Below, piece by piece: positions 34,091-43,045 of a stretch of 64,000 bases of DNA. Location: assembly GCF_025666195.1 (NCBI RefSeq), contig NZ_CP102592.1, positions 3,224,001 to 3,288,000 of the forward strand, in the 5' to 3' direction. The notes beneath the pieces were generated by a model. That model saw only the letters and a list, made by a program, of their open reading frames with translations. It was not told where the DNA came from and did no database searches. Made by a program: the position numbers and the translations under genes. Each line of letters starts with the position of its first letter. Position 1 is the first letter of the stretch. This DNA is from Xanthomonas sp. CFBP 8443. GTDB lineage: Bacteria; Pseudomonadota; Gammaproteobacteria; Xanthomonadales; Xanthomonadaceae.

Positions 34091-35704
34091 TCACCACGGC
34101 GCCAGCCGCCAGCCGTCGGGATCGGCCTGCAGGCGCGTGTCCAGGCGCAGGTCGTCGAGGAACCCGGCATCGTGCGAGACCACCAGCAAGGCGCCCGGGT
34201 ACTGCAGCAGCACCTGCCGCAGCGCCTCGCGCGCGTCCAGGTCCAGGTGGTTGTCCGGCTCGTCCAGCAGCAGCAACTGCGCCGGCGGATCGCGGTAGAA
34301 CGCGCAGGCCAGCGCCGCCTTCAGCCGCTCGCCGCCGCTGAGCCGGCCGCTGGGCACGCCGATGCGCTGCGCGTCCAGGCCGAGCAGGGCCAGCCGCGTG
34401 CGCAGCTCGGCGACGTCGGCGACGGCATTGGCCGCCTGCACCTGCGCCAGCACCGGCCGTGCCGGGTCGAGCAACTGCAACGACTGGTCCAGGTAGGCGC
34501 TCGGCACCGACACGTCGCAGCGCCCGGCCCGCGGCGCGAGCTGGCCGTCGAGCACCCGCAACAGGGTCGATTTGCCGCTGCCGTTGGGCCCGACCACGCC
34601 GATCCGCTGCCGGCCGCCGATGCGCAGGTCCAGCGCGGCGCGCGTGGCCGTGGCGTACGGCAGCCGCAGGCCGTGCAGGTCGGCGACCCGGCGCGTGGCC
34701 ACCGCGGCCGGCGATGGCGCGAACAACGCGATCGGCGCGGCGGCGTCGACCTCGCTCGCTGCCGCGCGCACCTGTGCGGACAGCCGCGTGTGCGCAGCGG
34801 CCAGCTGCTGCCGCTGTTTGCCGGCGCTGTGCTCGCTGCGCTGCTTCTGCGCGCCGAGCAGGATCGGCGCCTGGTTGGCGTCCTGCGCCTGGCGGCGGCC
34901 GTGCGCGCTGCGCCGCTGCTGGCGCGCCTGCTGCTCGCGCAACGCATCCCCGTGGCGGCGCCGCTCGTGCCTGCAGCGTTCCAGGTCGGCCAGCGCGTGC
35001 TGTTGCTCCTGCGCCTTGCACTGCGCGTAGAACGCGTAGTCGCCGCCGTAGTCGCGCAGGCCCAGCGACGACAGCTCCACGGTGCGCTGCATGTCCTGCA
35101 ACAGCGCGCGATCGTGACTGACCACCAGCAGCCCGTTCGGCCAGCGTCGCAGTTGCTGCTGCAGCTGCTGGCGCTGCGGACGGTCGAGATGGTTGCTCGG
35201 TTCGTCCAGGATCAGCACATCCGCATCGGACAGCCAGGCGCCGAGGAGCGCCACGCGCATCGCCTCGCCGCCGCTGAGTTCGGCCGCCGGCCGCCGCGCG
35301 GTCACATGGCCGAGTCCGCACAGTTCCAGTTCGGCGCGCAGGCGCTGGGCGATGTCCCAGCGCTCGCCAAGCGTGTCGAAGTCGGCCGGATCGGCGCTAC
35401 CGGCCTCGATCCGCGCCAGTGCGTCCAGCGCCGGACGCACCCCGGCCAGCGAGGCCACCGTGTCGCCGGCGGCGCGCACGATCTGCTGCGGCAGGTAATG
35501 GATGCGGCCATGCCGGCGGCAGCGCCCGGCGCTCGGCGCCAGCTGGCCGGCGAGCAGGCGCGCGAACACGCTCTTGCCGACGCCGTTGCGGCCGACCAGG
35601 CCGGTGCGCCGCGCATCGAGCACGAAATCGAGATCGGAAAACAGGGTCCTGCCGTCGGGCAGGACATACGACGCGCGTTGCAGCGCGAGCAGGGGATGCG
35701 TCAT
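34091..35704 (-). CDS. ABC-F family ATPase
   Basis: 537-residue soluble protein with two ABC nucleotide-binding domains and no membrane spans. First domain: Walker A GRNGVGKS, signature [11 protein letters not shown], Walker [12 protein letters not shown]. Second domain: [31 protein letters not shown]. The linker (about residues 225-310) is a charged, glutamine/arginine-rich coiled coil. ABC-F proteins act on the ribosome (translation rescue or antibiotic protection). The target here cannot be inferred. Confidence 0.92.
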   Translation of the reverse strand: MTHPLLALQRASYVLPDGRTLFSDLDFVLDARRTGLVGRNGVGKSVFARLLAGQLAPSAGRCRRHGRIHYLPQQIVRAAGDTVASLAGVRPALDALARIEAGSADPADFDTLGERWDIAQRLRAELELCGLGHVTARRPAAELSGGEAMRVALLGAWLSDADVLILDEPSNHLDRPQRQQLQQQLRRWPNGLLVVSHDRALLQDMQRTVELSSLGLRDYGGDYAFYAQCKAQEQQHALADLERCRHERRRHGDALREQQARQQRRSAHGRRQAQDANQAPILLGAQKQRSEHSAGKQRQQLAAAHTRLSAQVRAAASEVDAAAPIALFAPSPAAVATRRVADLHGLRLPYATATRAALDLRIGGRQRIGVVGPNGSGKSTLLRVLDGQLAPRAGRCDVSVPSAYLDQSLQLLDPARPVLAQVQAANAVADVAELRTRLALLGLDAQRIGVPSGRLSGGERLKAALACAFYRDPPAQLLLLDEPDNHLDLDAREALRQVLLQYPGALLVVSHDAGFLDDLRLDTRLQADPDGWRLAPW

Positions 35705-35873
35705 GGGACCTCCAGGGATGCCGGTCGCGCCCGCCGGGTTCGGCAGGAACGGACAAGGCCGTCGAAGACGGCGGCATCACTGGCGCATCGGAGGAATCCT
35801 CGGCTAGCTCACTAATCTGAGCCAGGATGGTAACCCGCGTGCGCGCGGTCTGGCCGCGAAGCGGCGGCGACGC

Positions 35874-36383
35874 TCAGCCGCCGGCCAGGAACGCGGCGTG
35901 GTACTCGGCCTCGGCCACCGGCGGCAGGCGGTCGCCGAAACCGATCGCCTGGAAGTACTCGGCCGGCACGCCGGGCAGCGCCAACCCGGGTTCCGGAGCG
36001 AAGCCGAAACGGGCGAAAAACGCCGGCTCGCCGAGCACCACGCAGCCGGCCGCGCCCAGCGCCTGCAACTGCGCCAGCGCCTCGCGCACCAGCCGCGTGC
36101 CCAGCCCCTGGCGTTGATGGCCCGGCCCCACGGACAGTGGCCCCAGCGCATACCAGCCGCGGCTGCCGTCGGACAGCTGCAGCGGCGACACCGCCACGTG
36201 GCCGACCACGTAGCCGTCGTGGTCGGCCACCAGCGACAGGGTCAGCGCGCCGTCCGCGCGCAGCCCTTCGATGACCTGCTGCTCGTCGTGGCGGCTGTGC
36301 ACGACGCGGAAGAACGCGACCAGGGTCAGCGCCTCGATCGCGGCGTGGTCGGCGGCCGTTTCGGCGCGGATGTTCAGTTCCAT
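35874..36383 (-). CDS. GNAT family N-acetyltransferase (YhbS-like)
   Basis: 169-residue acetyl-CoA-dependent acyltransferase. The acetyl-CoA loop is in LSVGPGHQRQGLGTRLVREAL (about residues 90-110), after the strand YVVGHVAVSP. The C-terminal FGFAPEPGLALPGVPAEYFQA is typical of the YhbS group. The substrate is unknown. It is adjacent, on the same strand, to a small hydrolase gene whose stop lies 43 bp upstream. Confidence 0.9.
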   Translation of the reverse strand: MELNIRAETAADHAAIEALTLVAFFRVVHSRHDEQQVIEGLRADGALTLSLVADHDGYVVGHVAVSPLQLSDGSRGWYALGPLSVGPGHQRQGLGTRLVREALAQLQALGAAGCVVLGEPAFFARFGFAPEPGLALPGVPAEYFQAIGFGDRLPPVAEAEYHAAFLAGG

Positions 36384-36426
36384 CGGTGACTCCGGTTGGC
36401 GTAGCGCGCGACGCAGAGAGCGCCGC

Positions 36427-36954
36427 TCACAGCGTTTCCAGCAGTTCGGCGAAGGCCCGTGCCGAGGTCTCGACGTGGGCGCCCAGCCGGTGCGTGTCGT
36501 CGACCAGCAGCAGCCGCGCCGCGCGCGCCTGCGCCCAGGCGATCACCTCGGCGGCGGGAATCAGTTCGTCGTGCCAGGCGTGCACGATCGAGATCGGCAC
36601 CGGCGCCGCGTCCAGCGCCGGCATCCAGCCCAACCGCGTCGGCGGCACCATCAGGAACAGGCCGCGCACCGACACCTGCAGCGACACCTGCGCGGCGATG
36701 TACGCGCCCAGGCTGGACCCGGCCAGCACCAACGGCCCGCGCTGCGCGGCGGCCTGCGCCAGCGCCAGCAGGCGCTGCAGCCGCGCCGGCACGTCGCCGA
36801 GCTGGCTGACCTCGCGGCGCGCGTCCAAGTCGGTGAAATCCGGGCGCTCGTGGCTCCAGCCCAGGCGCTGCGCGACCTCGGCCAGCGCCGCGACCTTGAT
36901 CGCATCCGGGCCACTCTCGAAGCCGTGCACCAGGATGCAGTGGCCGCGGCTCAC
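36427..36954 (-). CDS. Alpha/beta hydrolase, YqiA/RsbQ-like esterase
   Basis: 175-residue small alpha/beta-hydrolase. HCILVHGFESG opens the fold, the nucleophile serine is in LAGSSLGAYIAA (about residue 75), the acid residue is in VHAWHDELIP, and the histidine is in DDTHRLG. A GTG at 36954 overlaps the stop of the MOSC-domain gene (GTGA), showing translational coupling; no ATG start fits the conserved N-terminus. Substrate unknown. Confidence 0.85.
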   Translation of the reverse strand: MSRGHCILVHGFESGPDAIKVAALAEVAQRLGWSHERPDFTDLDARREVSQLGDVPARLQRLLALAQAAAQRGPLVLAGSSLGAYIAAQVSLQVSVRGLFLMVPPTRLGWMPALDAAPVPISIVHAWHDELIPAAEVIAWAQARAARLLLVDDTHRLGAHVETSARAFAELLETL

Positions 36955-37445
36955 AGCGCCACCACCGCATCGCCGAGGCGCAGCGTGCCGCCGTGCACGA
37001 TCCGCGCGCACAGCCCGCCATGGCCGCGCATCGCGTTGTAGCCGCCCGCGCCCAGCGCGTCTTCCATGCGCGAACACGGGTCGCACGGCGCGAGACCTTC
37101 CAACTCGACCTCGCCGATGCGGAAGCGGCGCCCCTTCAGCGCGATCAGCGGGATGCCGGAGACGACCAGGTTGCGGCGCAGGGTCGCCGGCGCCAGCTGC
37201 GCATGGCCGGCCAGCGCGGCGATCGCCGGCAGGTGTTCGGCCTGGATCAGGGTCACCCCGCGCTTGCCGTTGCTGCCCGCGTAGCGGTCGCCGAACAGGC
37301 CGCCGTCGGCATGCGCCAGCGCCTGCGCCACCTCGAGCATCGGCACGTCGCGCGCCGGACGCAGGCCTATCCAGTCCACGCGTCCGGCGCGCGGCAACGT
37401 GGCGAGCAGCGTCGCCAGCGGGCTATCGGGATTCAGAGTCATCAT
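36951..37445 (-). CDS. MOSC domain-containing protein
   Basis: 164-residue MOSC (MoCo sulfurase C-terminal) protein. Characteristic stretches are WIGLRPARDVPM, GVTLIQAEHLPAIAAL, LRRNLVVSGIPLIALKGRRF and the conserved cysteine segment LAPCDPCSRMEDALG, with GLCARIVHGG near the end. MOSC proteins are linked to sulfur delivery or N-hydroxylated-base reduction through MoCo. The partner is unknown here. Two adjacent ATGs (37445, 37442) are possible starts. It overlaps the downstream hydrolase gene by 4 bp. Confidence 0.9.
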   Translation of the reverse strand: MMTLNPDSPLATLLATLPRAGRVDWIGLRPARDVPMLEVAQALAHADGGLFGDRYAGSNGKRGVTLIQAEHLPAIAALAGHAQLAPATLRRNLVVSGIPLIALKGRRFRIGEVELEGLAPCDPCSRMEDALGAGGYNAMRGHGGLCARIVHGGTLRLGDAVVAL

Positions 37446-37483
37446 CGGGCTTCGGAGTGATCGGCGAATGCTAGCATCCGCGC

Positions 37484-38077
37484 ATGTCGCAGACCCCGCC
37501 GTTGCCGATCCACGATGCCCCCCTGCCCTACGTCGAACGGCTGCAGGCGCGCACGCTGGATGCGATCGACCTGGCGGTGATCCATTGCACCGAACTGCCC
37601 GACCTGGCCAGCGCACGCGCCTACGGCGAACGCGTGCTGTATCCGTCGGGCACCGGCAACAGCGGCCACTTCTACATCGACCGCGACGGCAGCGTGCACC
37701 GCTACGTGCCGCTGCAGCGGGTGGCGCACCACGTGCGCGGCTACAACCCGCAGTCGCTGGGCATCGAACTGGTCAACCGCGGACGCTACCCGCACTGGCT
37801 GGATTCGCGCCACCAGGCGCTGGACGAAGCGTATCCGCCGGCGCAGATCCAGGCGCTGATCGCCCTGCTGCGCCAGCTGCAGGCGCAGTTGCCGCAGCTG
37901 CGCCACATCGCCGGCCACGACGCGCTGGACCGCAGCCGCGAACCGGCCAGCGACGATCCGGCGCTGCAGGTGCAGCGCAAGCTCGATCCCGGTCCGCGCT
38001 TTCCGTGGGCGCAGGTGCTGCAGGCGGTGGCGCTGACGCCGTATGTGCCTTCGGCGGATGCGGTTTCCGACCACTGA
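37484..38077 (+). CDS. N-acetylmuramoyl-L-alanine amidase, AmpD/amidase_2 type
   Basis: 197-residue zinc amidase that cuts the N-acetylmuramoyl-L-alanine bond of muropeptides. Metal ligands visible are His34 in VIHCTEL, a histidine in HIAGHDALDRSREP and an aspartate in KLDPGPRFPW; the NSGHFYIDRDGSVHRYVP strand is standard for the family. No signal peptide is present, which fits the cytoplasmic AmpD role in peptidoglycan recycling. The family is wide, so the ampD symbol is not assigned. Confidence 0.9.
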   Translation: MSQTPPLPIHDAPLPYVERLQARTLDAIDLAVIHCTELPDLASARAYGERVLYPSGTGNSGHFYIDRDGSVHRYVPLQRVAHHVRGYNPQSLGIELVNRGRYPHWLDSRHQALDEAYPPAQIQALIALLRQLQAQLPQLRHIAGHDALDRSREPASDDPALQVQRKLDPGPRFPWAQVLQAVALTPYVPSADAVSDH

Positions 38078-38095
38078 CGCCGTTGGCGCAGGCTC

Positions 38096-38164
38096 CTGTA
38101 GGAGCGGCTTCAGCCGCGGCAGGCAGCCTGATGGCGTGTGTCGCGGCTGAAGCCGCTCCTACAA
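38096..38164. repeat. 69-bp palindromic REP-type element
   Basis: CTGTAGGAGCGGCTTCAGCC at the left and its reverse complement ending CGCTCCTACAA at the right, around a short non-conserved centre. It sits 18 bp after the amidase stop and before the converging DUF1684 gene. Confidence 0.85.
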
Positions 38165-38215
38165 AAGACACCCGCCGCGCCGTGCCACTGCGCACGACGC
38201 CACAACGCCGCACGC

Positions 38216-39175
38216 TCAGCGCGGACCGAGGTAGTTCTTCTCGCCCGCGGTCACCGCCAGCTCCAGGCGGTTGGCGACCGGGGCGAGCGGGCATACCACG
38301 TGCGCGGTGAACGCGCAGGGCGGGTTCTGCGCCAGGTTGAAGTCCAGCACGACGCGCTCGCCCTGCGGCGGCTCGACGAACAGGTAACGCGCGCCGCCGT
38401 AGCTCTCGCGGCCGCTGGTGCGGTCGGAGAACGGGAAGAACACCCGCTTGCCGGCATCCTCGCGCAGCGCCTGCAGCCGATAGCGGCGGCCGCCGAGAGT
38501 GAATTCGGCGACGCCCGCCAGCGCCAGCGGCTGCGGCGTGCCGATCGAGGTGAGCAGGACGATCGCGCGCGGCGTCGCGGCCGGGTGCCAGTCGGCCACC
38601 ACGCGCCAGCGCGGATCGATCGGGAAATAGTCGATGCCGCGGAAGCCGCTGCGCGCGGCCGCGTGCGGATCGCGGAAGCGCCAGCCGAACAGGTTGCCGG
38701 TGCGCACCACGTAGAACTCCTGCTCGCCCAGCGCCAGCCGCGTCTCGGTGCCGTGCGCCGCGTCGGTACCGAGGCGACCGGCACCGAACGGCTGCCCGTG
38801 CGCCGTCACCGCCACGTCCGCCGCGGCCTCGAAGAACACGCCGGCCTCGTCGTCGATCCGCAAGCGGCCCAGGTACGCCGGACCGGCCGGCAACTGCACG
38901 TCGTTCCCCACGGCGCTGCCGACCCGGTGCTCGCCGCTGCGCAACCGGCCGGAGCCGGTGTAGCTGAGCCAGCCGGCCGGCGCGCGCAACCGCGCCACGC
39001 GCTCGGCGCGGTGCTGCTCCACCGCCATCCGGTAGTGCGCGCCGGATTGCGATGCCGGCGACGCGTCGGCGCCGGCAGCGCGCGGCCGCTCGCCGCAGGC
39101 GGCCAGGCTCAGCGCGACCGCCAGCATCCACACTCCACGCCACCGCATCGCCTCAGTTTCTGTGCTTGCCACCAT
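38216..39175 (-). CDS. DUF1684 domain-containing lipoprotein
   Basis: 319-residue exported protein with a lipobox (LSLAAC) near residue 27, so it is probably lipid-anchored. The body matches DUF1684: WLSYTGSGRLRSGEHRVGS, FRGIDYFPIDPRWRVVADW, REDAGKRVFFPFSDRTSGRE, and the end DFNLAQNPPCAFTAHVVCPL with ANRLELAVTAGEKNY. ATG 39175 is favoured because GAGGA lies 6 bp upstream; ATG 39148 is possible but has poorer spacing. Family function is unknown. Confidence 0.87.
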   Translation of the reverse strand: MVASTETEAMRWRGVWMLAVALSLAACGERPRAAGADASPASQSGAHYRMAVEQHRAERVARLRAPAGWLSYTGSGRLRSGEHRVGSAVGNDVQLPAGPAYLGRLRIDDEAGVFFEAAADVAVTAHGQPFGAGRLGTDAAHGTETRLALGEQEFYVVRTGNLFGWRFRDPHAAARSGFRGIDYFPIDPRWRVVADWHPAATPRAIVLLTSIGTPQPLALAGVAEFTLGGRRYRLQALREDAGKRVFFPFSDRTSGRESYGGARYLFVEPPQGERVVLDFNLAQNPPCAFTAHVVCPLAPVANRLELAVTAGEKNYLGPR

Positions 39176-39220
39176 GTGTTTCCTCGCACCGATCCGCGGC
39201 ACGCGCACCGCGTGCCGCGC

Positions 39221-40102
39221 TCAGCCGCTGGCGCGCGGCCGCGCCGGATCGGCGATCCAGCCGCTCCACGATCCGGCATAGACGCGCGCGCCGTGCAGGC
39301 CGGCATGTTCCAGCGCCAGCAACAGATGGCAGGCAGTCACGCCCGATCCGCACATCAGCACCACCTCGCGCGGATCGCGCCCGTGCAGCAGCGGCTCCAG
39401 TTCGGCGCGCAGCTCCTGCGGCGCACGCAAGCGTCCGTCGCGCAGGTTCTGGCCCAGCGGGCGGTTGATCGCGCCGGGCACGTGCCCGGCGAGCGGATCG
39501 ATCGGCTCGACCTCGCCGCGAAAGCGCTCGCCGGCACGCGCATCCAGCAGCCAGCCCGGCGCCTCGTGCAGGCGCGCGGCGATTTCCTCGGCATCGGCGA
39601 TGCGGCTGGTATCGAAGCGTTGCGGATACGGCGGTTGCGGCGAAGGCGCGGCTGCGGCATCGGTTTCCGGCAGGCCGAGCCGGCGCCATTCGGCCAGGCC
39701 GCCATCGAGCACGGCGACGCGACGATGCCCGAGCAGGCCCAGCATCCACCACAGCCGCGCCGCGGCCATGCTGCCGTCGCCGGCGTCGTAGACCACCACC
39801 TGGGTGTGCGGCGCGATACCCCAGCGGCCGAGCGTGCGCGCGAACGCGTCGGCCTCGGGCAACGGATGCCGGCCCAGGCCTGGGCGGCCGAGGTCGGACA
39901 GGTCCGTGTTGAGATCGGCGTACATCGCACCGGGCAGATGCGACTGCGTATAGGCCTGGCGCGCGAGTTGCGCGGCCTGCGGATCGGCAAGCGCGGCCGC
40001 GGCGAAACGCGCATCCACCAGGCGCAGGTCGGGGTGGTCGAGCGCGGCCGCCAGCGCCGGCGCGGCGACCAGTTGCTGCCAATCGGGTAACGGATCGCTC
40101 AT
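39221..40102 (-). CDS. sseA: 3-mercaptopyruvate sulfurtransferase (tandem rhodanese)
   Basis: 293-residue two-domain rhodanese. The active-site loop MCGSGVTACH (catalytic Cys near residue 247) carries the CGSGVTA sequence of 3-mercaptopyruvate sulfurtransferases rather than the CRKGVTA of thiosulfate rhodaneses. The N-terminal domain has RLVDARFAAA and HLPGAMYADLNTDLSDL. The start overlaps the upstream Nudix gene stop in an ATGA. Confidence 0.9.
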   Translation of the reverse strand: MSDPLPDWQQLVAAPALAAALDHPDLRLVDARFAAAALADPQAAQLARQAYTQSHLPGAMYADLNTDLSDLGRPGLGRHPLPEADAFARTLGRWGIAPHTQVVVYDAGDGSMAAARLWWMLGLLGHRRVAVLDGGLAEWRRLGLPETDAAAAPSPQPPYPQRFDTSRIADAEEIAARLHEAPGWLLDARAGERFRGEVEPIDPLAGHVPGAINRPLGQNLRDGRLRAPQELRAELEPLLHGRDPREVVLMCGSGVTACHLLLALEHAGLHGARVYAGSWSGWIADPARPRASG

Positions 40103-40911
40103 GCGGTTTGCTCCAGTCGTCGACGCAGGTTGAGCAGGATCGCCGCGGTCGCGCCCCAGATCCGCTGCCCCGGCCAGCCGTATTCCAGCACCGCGCGCGG
40201 CCGCCCGCGGTAGTCGGTCTCGATGCTGCGCAGGTTGTCCGGCGCCATCAGATAGGCCAGCGGCACTTCAAACACTTCCGCCACCTCGCCCGGATGCGGC
40301 TGCGGCACGAAGGCCGGATCGATCGCCGCCACCACCGAGGTCACCCGGAAACCGCTGATGGTCACGAACGGGTCCAGATAGCCCAGCGGTTCGACCTGCG
40401 CCGCGGACAGCGCGATCTCTTCCTCGCTTTCGCGGATCGCCGCGGCCACCGCATCGGCGTCGTCGGCTTCGATGCGGCCGCCGGGAAAACTGACCTGGCC
40501 GCCGTGGTGGCGCAGGCCGTCGGTGCGCCGGGTCAGCAACACGTGGGCGCCATCGGCGCGCGGCAGCAGCCCGACCAGCACCGCGGCCTCGGCCAACACC
40601 CCGTCGGGCAGCAGATCGTGCAGTTCGTGGTGATTCCAGCCCGGGCCTGCGGGCGGCCGCTGCAGCGGATGCAACGCGCGCAGCAGCCGCGTGCGTTCGG
40701 CCAGGCGCTGGCCCGGCGTCGGCGACCAGCCGCGCGCCGGCAGCACGTCCTGCATGTAGTGCTGGCGCTCGGCGTCGCTCATGCCACGCCAGCGCGCGAT
40801 CTCGTCGCCGCTGCGCAGGCAGCCGGCGCAATAGCCCTGCGCATCGAGCGTGCACAGACCGATACAGGGCGTGAGCAATACATGGGGGACGGGATCCATC
40901 GGATTCGACAC
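40099..40911 (-). CDS. DUF1289-Nudix hydrolase fusion (CoA pyrophosphatase-like)
   Basis: 270-residue two-domain protein. Residues about 11-65 form a DUF1289 cysteine domain (Cys16, Cys20, Cys28, Cys31, then W..MSDAER). Residues about 95-270 are a Nudix hydrolase of the CoA-pyrophosphatase/NudL type, with HHGGQVSFPGGRIE and the Nudix box ending IRESEEEIAL. The glutamate ligands are intact. The likely activity is hydrolysis of CoA or a dinucleotide derivative. The DUF1289 domain is a putative metal site of unknown role. It overlaps sseA by 4 bp. Confidence 0.88.
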   Translation of the reverse strand: MSNPMDPVPHVLLTPCIGLCTLDAQGYCAGCLRSGDEIARWRGMSDAERQHYMQDVLPARGWSPTPGQRLAERTRLLRALHPLQRPPAGPGWNHHELHDLLPDGVLAEAAVLVGLLPRADGAHVLLTRRTDGLRHHGGQVSFPGGRIEADDADAVAAAIRESEEEIALSAAQVEPLGYLDPFVTISGFRVTSVVAAIDPAFVPQPHPGEVAEVFEVPLAYLMAPDNLRSIETDYRGRPRAVLEYGWPGQRIWGATAAILLNLRRRLEQTA

Positions 40912-40958
40912 CTGATCAGCCTAGCGCGATTCGTCGGCGGCGGCACTTTGCGCGCCAC

Positions 40959-40989
40959 AAAAAAATGCGCCGGCGTTGCCGCCGGCGCA
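40959..40989 (-). terminator. Rho-independent terminator of the FKBP gene
   Basis: On the minus strand: TGCGCCGGCG, loop GCAA, CGCCGGCGCA, then seven T residues. The 10-bp stem is perfect. It begins 24 bp after the FKBP stop codon. Confidence 0.9.
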
Positions 40990-41013
40990 CTGGTCATGCA
41001 CTGGGCAGCGCGC

Positions 41014-41715
41014 TTACTTGACGCTGATCAGCTTGATCTCGAACTGCACCGCCACGTTCGGCGGGAACGGCGTGCGCGGGTCGGCGCCATAGGCCTTGTC
41101 CGGCGGCAGCGTCACTTCCCACTTGGAACCGGCCGGCATCTGCAGCAGCGTGTCGCGCATGGCCTGCATCTCGACTTCGCTGACCTTGATCGACGGAATC
41201 TGCTGCGCCGGACGCGCCTGCGCCGGGCGCTGGCCGAACGGATACGGACCGGCCACTTCCAGCTGCACGGTGCTGGCCTGGGTCGGCTTGGCGCCCTTGC
41301 CGGCTTCGATCACGCGGTACTGCACGCCGCTGGGCAGCGTCTGCACGCCGGCCTTGGCCTTGTTCTGCGCGATGAACTGGTCGCTCTTGGTCTTGTTCTC
41401 GGCAGCGGCCTTCTCGTAGTCGGCCTTGGCCTGCTGGGCACGGCCCTGCTCGCGCTTCTGGAACGCTTCGACGGCCGGCTTCAGCTGGTCGGCGGCGACC
41501 GCCGGCTGCTTCTTGGCGTAGGCATCCTGCAAGCCCTTCACCACCGCATTGATATCGAGCTGCTCGCCGCGGCCGGACAGTTCGGCAAGGTTGTTGCCGT
41601 AGTCGTAACCGAAGTAATAGCTCAGCTTGCCCTTCTCGGACGAGGTGTCCTGGGCGAACGCATTGCCGCTCAGGGCTAGGGCCGCCACGGCGACCGCAAT
41701 AGAACGCAACTTCAT
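41014..41715 (-). CDS. FKBP-type peptidyl-prolyl cis-trans isomerase
   Basis: 233-residue exported foldase of the FkpA/Mip/FklB group. Signal peptide: MKLRSIAVAVAALALSGNAFA, cut before QDTSS. An N-terminal helical dimerisation region (about 25-115, rich in Lys/Gln/Ala) is followed by the FKBP domain with GVQYRVIEAGKG, SKWEVTLPPDKAYG and FPPNVAVQFEIKLISVK. The typical buried-core DGTVFDSS stretch of Mip is replaced by a shorter VAGPYPFGQR segment with an insert, so catalytic strength is uncertain. ATG 41715 is used (the codon before it is TTG). A strong terminator follows. Confidence 0.9.
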   Translation of the reverse strand: MKLRSIAVAVAALALSGNAFAQDTSSEKGKLSYYFGYDYGNNLAELSGRGEQLDINAVVKGLQDAYAKKQPAVAADQLKPAVEAFQKREQGRAQQAKADYEKAAAENKTKSDQFIAQNKAKAGVQTLPSGVQYRVIEAGKGAKPTQASTVQLEVAGPYPFGQRPAQARPAQQIPSIKVSEVEMQAMRDTLLQMPAGSKWEVTLPPDKAYGADPRTPFPPNVAVQFEIKLISVK

Positions 41716-41877
41716 CAAACAATTCTCCAGGGTGGTGGCACAGGACGGCCTGTGCCGCCTGAGATGACGCGTTAGGATAGCCGCCGCGGCGCATAACCGC
41801 TACCGACGGGACGCAGGTGTGACAGGCCGGCGCGCCCAGAGTTCCCTTCACTTTTTTTTTACATCTCAGGAATGGCC

Positions 41878-42660
41878 ATGTCCGGCGCGCCGGTCGTCAC
41901 CGATACCCAGGATGCGATCCGCATCGTCACCGTGAACCGCGTCGACAAGCTCAACGCGTTGAATCGCCAAACATTGCAGGGCCTGGATGCGGCCTTCGCC
42001 GAAGCCGAGGCCGACCCCGCGATCCGCGTGGTGGTACTGACCGGCGCTGGCGAAAAGGCCTTCGTGGCTGGCGCCGACATCGCCGAGATGAACGAACTTA
42101 CACCGGTTCAGGGCCGCGACTTCTCGCACCTCGGCCAGCGCCTGATGCGCCGGATCGAGCGCATGCCCAAGCCGGTGTTGGCGATGGTCAACGGCTTCGC
42201 GCTCGGCGGCGGGCTGGAACTGGCCATGGCCTGCCACCTGCGCGTGGCCGCCGACAGCGCCCGCTTCGGCCAGCCGGAGATCAATCTGGGGCTGATCCCC
42301 GGCTTCGGCGGCACCCAGCGCCTGCCGCGGCTGGTCGGCCGCGCCGCGGCGCTGGAGCTGTGCCTGCTCGGCGCGCCGATCGACGCGGCGCGCGCGCTGC
42401 AGCTGGGCCTGGTCAACCGCGTGGTGGCGGCCGCCGACCTGCGCGAGGCGACGCTGCAGCTGGCGCGGCAACTGGCCGGCGCCGCGCCGCTGGCGTTGCG
42501 CGGCATCCTCGACGCGATCCAGGTCGGCGGCGAATCGGCGATCGAGCAAGGCCTCGAATACGAGACCGCGCAGTTCGGCCTGCTGTTTTCCAGCGAGGAC
42601 ATGCGCGAAGGCACCCGCGCGTTCCTGGAGCGGCGCCCGCCGCTGTTCCGCAACCGCTGA
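41878..42660 (+). CDS. Enoyl-CoA hydratase/isomerase (crotonase family)
   Basis: 260-residue crotonase that hydrates short- or medium-chain enoyl-CoA. The oxyanion-hole segments are KAFVAGADIAEMN and ALGGGLELAMACHLRVA, and the catalytic glutamates are in FGQPEINLGLIPGFGG. Start choice: CAGGA (41867-41871) is 6 bp before ATG 41878 but abuts ATG 41872, so 41878 is preferred. An unusual ten-T run (41851-41860) lies just upstream. Confidence 0.9.
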   Translation: MSGAPVVTDTQDAIRIVTVNRVDKLNALNRQTLQGLDAAFAEAEADPAIRVVVLTGAGEKAFVAGADIAEMNELTPVQGRDFSHLGQRLMRRIERMPKPVLAMVNGFALGGGLELAMACHLRVAADSARFGQPEINLGLIPGFGGTQRLPRLVGRAAALELCLLGAPIDAARALQLGLVNRVVAAADLREATLQLARQLAGAAPLALRGILDAIQVGGESAIEQGLEYETAQFGLLFSSEDMREGTRAFLERRPPLFRNR

Positions 42661-42673
42661 GCCGCGCGCACCG

Positions 42674-43045
42674 ATGCCTGCCTCGCCCTCCCCCGCCGCG
42701 CCGCTGCAATTGCTGCGCTGGGTGCTCGACGACGATCTCGATGCGGCGATCGACGGCGGCCTGATGGACTACGCCGGCGACGCCGACGACGACCTGCTCG
42801 ACCCGGCGCATCCGCAGCTGCGCGCGCAGTTGCTGGCGGCGCAGCGGCGCCTGCGCGAGGCCTGGGCCGCGCGCGAGCGCTACCGCGCCCGCGAAGCGCG
42901 CCTGGCGCGCCGCGCCGCCGCGCGCGAGGCCCGCCGTGCGGCGCCGCCCGCGGCTGTCGCCGCAAGCGCCCCATCGCTGCCGCCGGCGGCGGCGGCGATC
43001 CTGGCGCGGGCCAAGGCCAAGGCCGCCGCACGGGGAACGCCATGA
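42674..43045 (+). CDS. Hypothetical protein upstream of nth
   Basis: 123-residue protein with no named family. The N-terminal half is acidic (LDDDLDAAIDGGLMDYAGDA), and the rest is a highly basic Ala/Arg-rich helix (REAWAARERYRAREARLARR) ending in an Ala-Lys tail. It lies 13 bp after the crotonase stop, and its stop overlaps the nth start (ATGA), so translation is coupled to endonuclease III. Confidence 0.75.
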   Translation: MPASPSPAAPLQLLRWVLDDDLDAAIDGGLMDYAGDADDDLLDPAHPQLRAQLLAAQRRLREAWAARERYRAREARLARRAAAREARRAAPPAAVAASAPSLPPAAAAILARAKAKAAARGTP

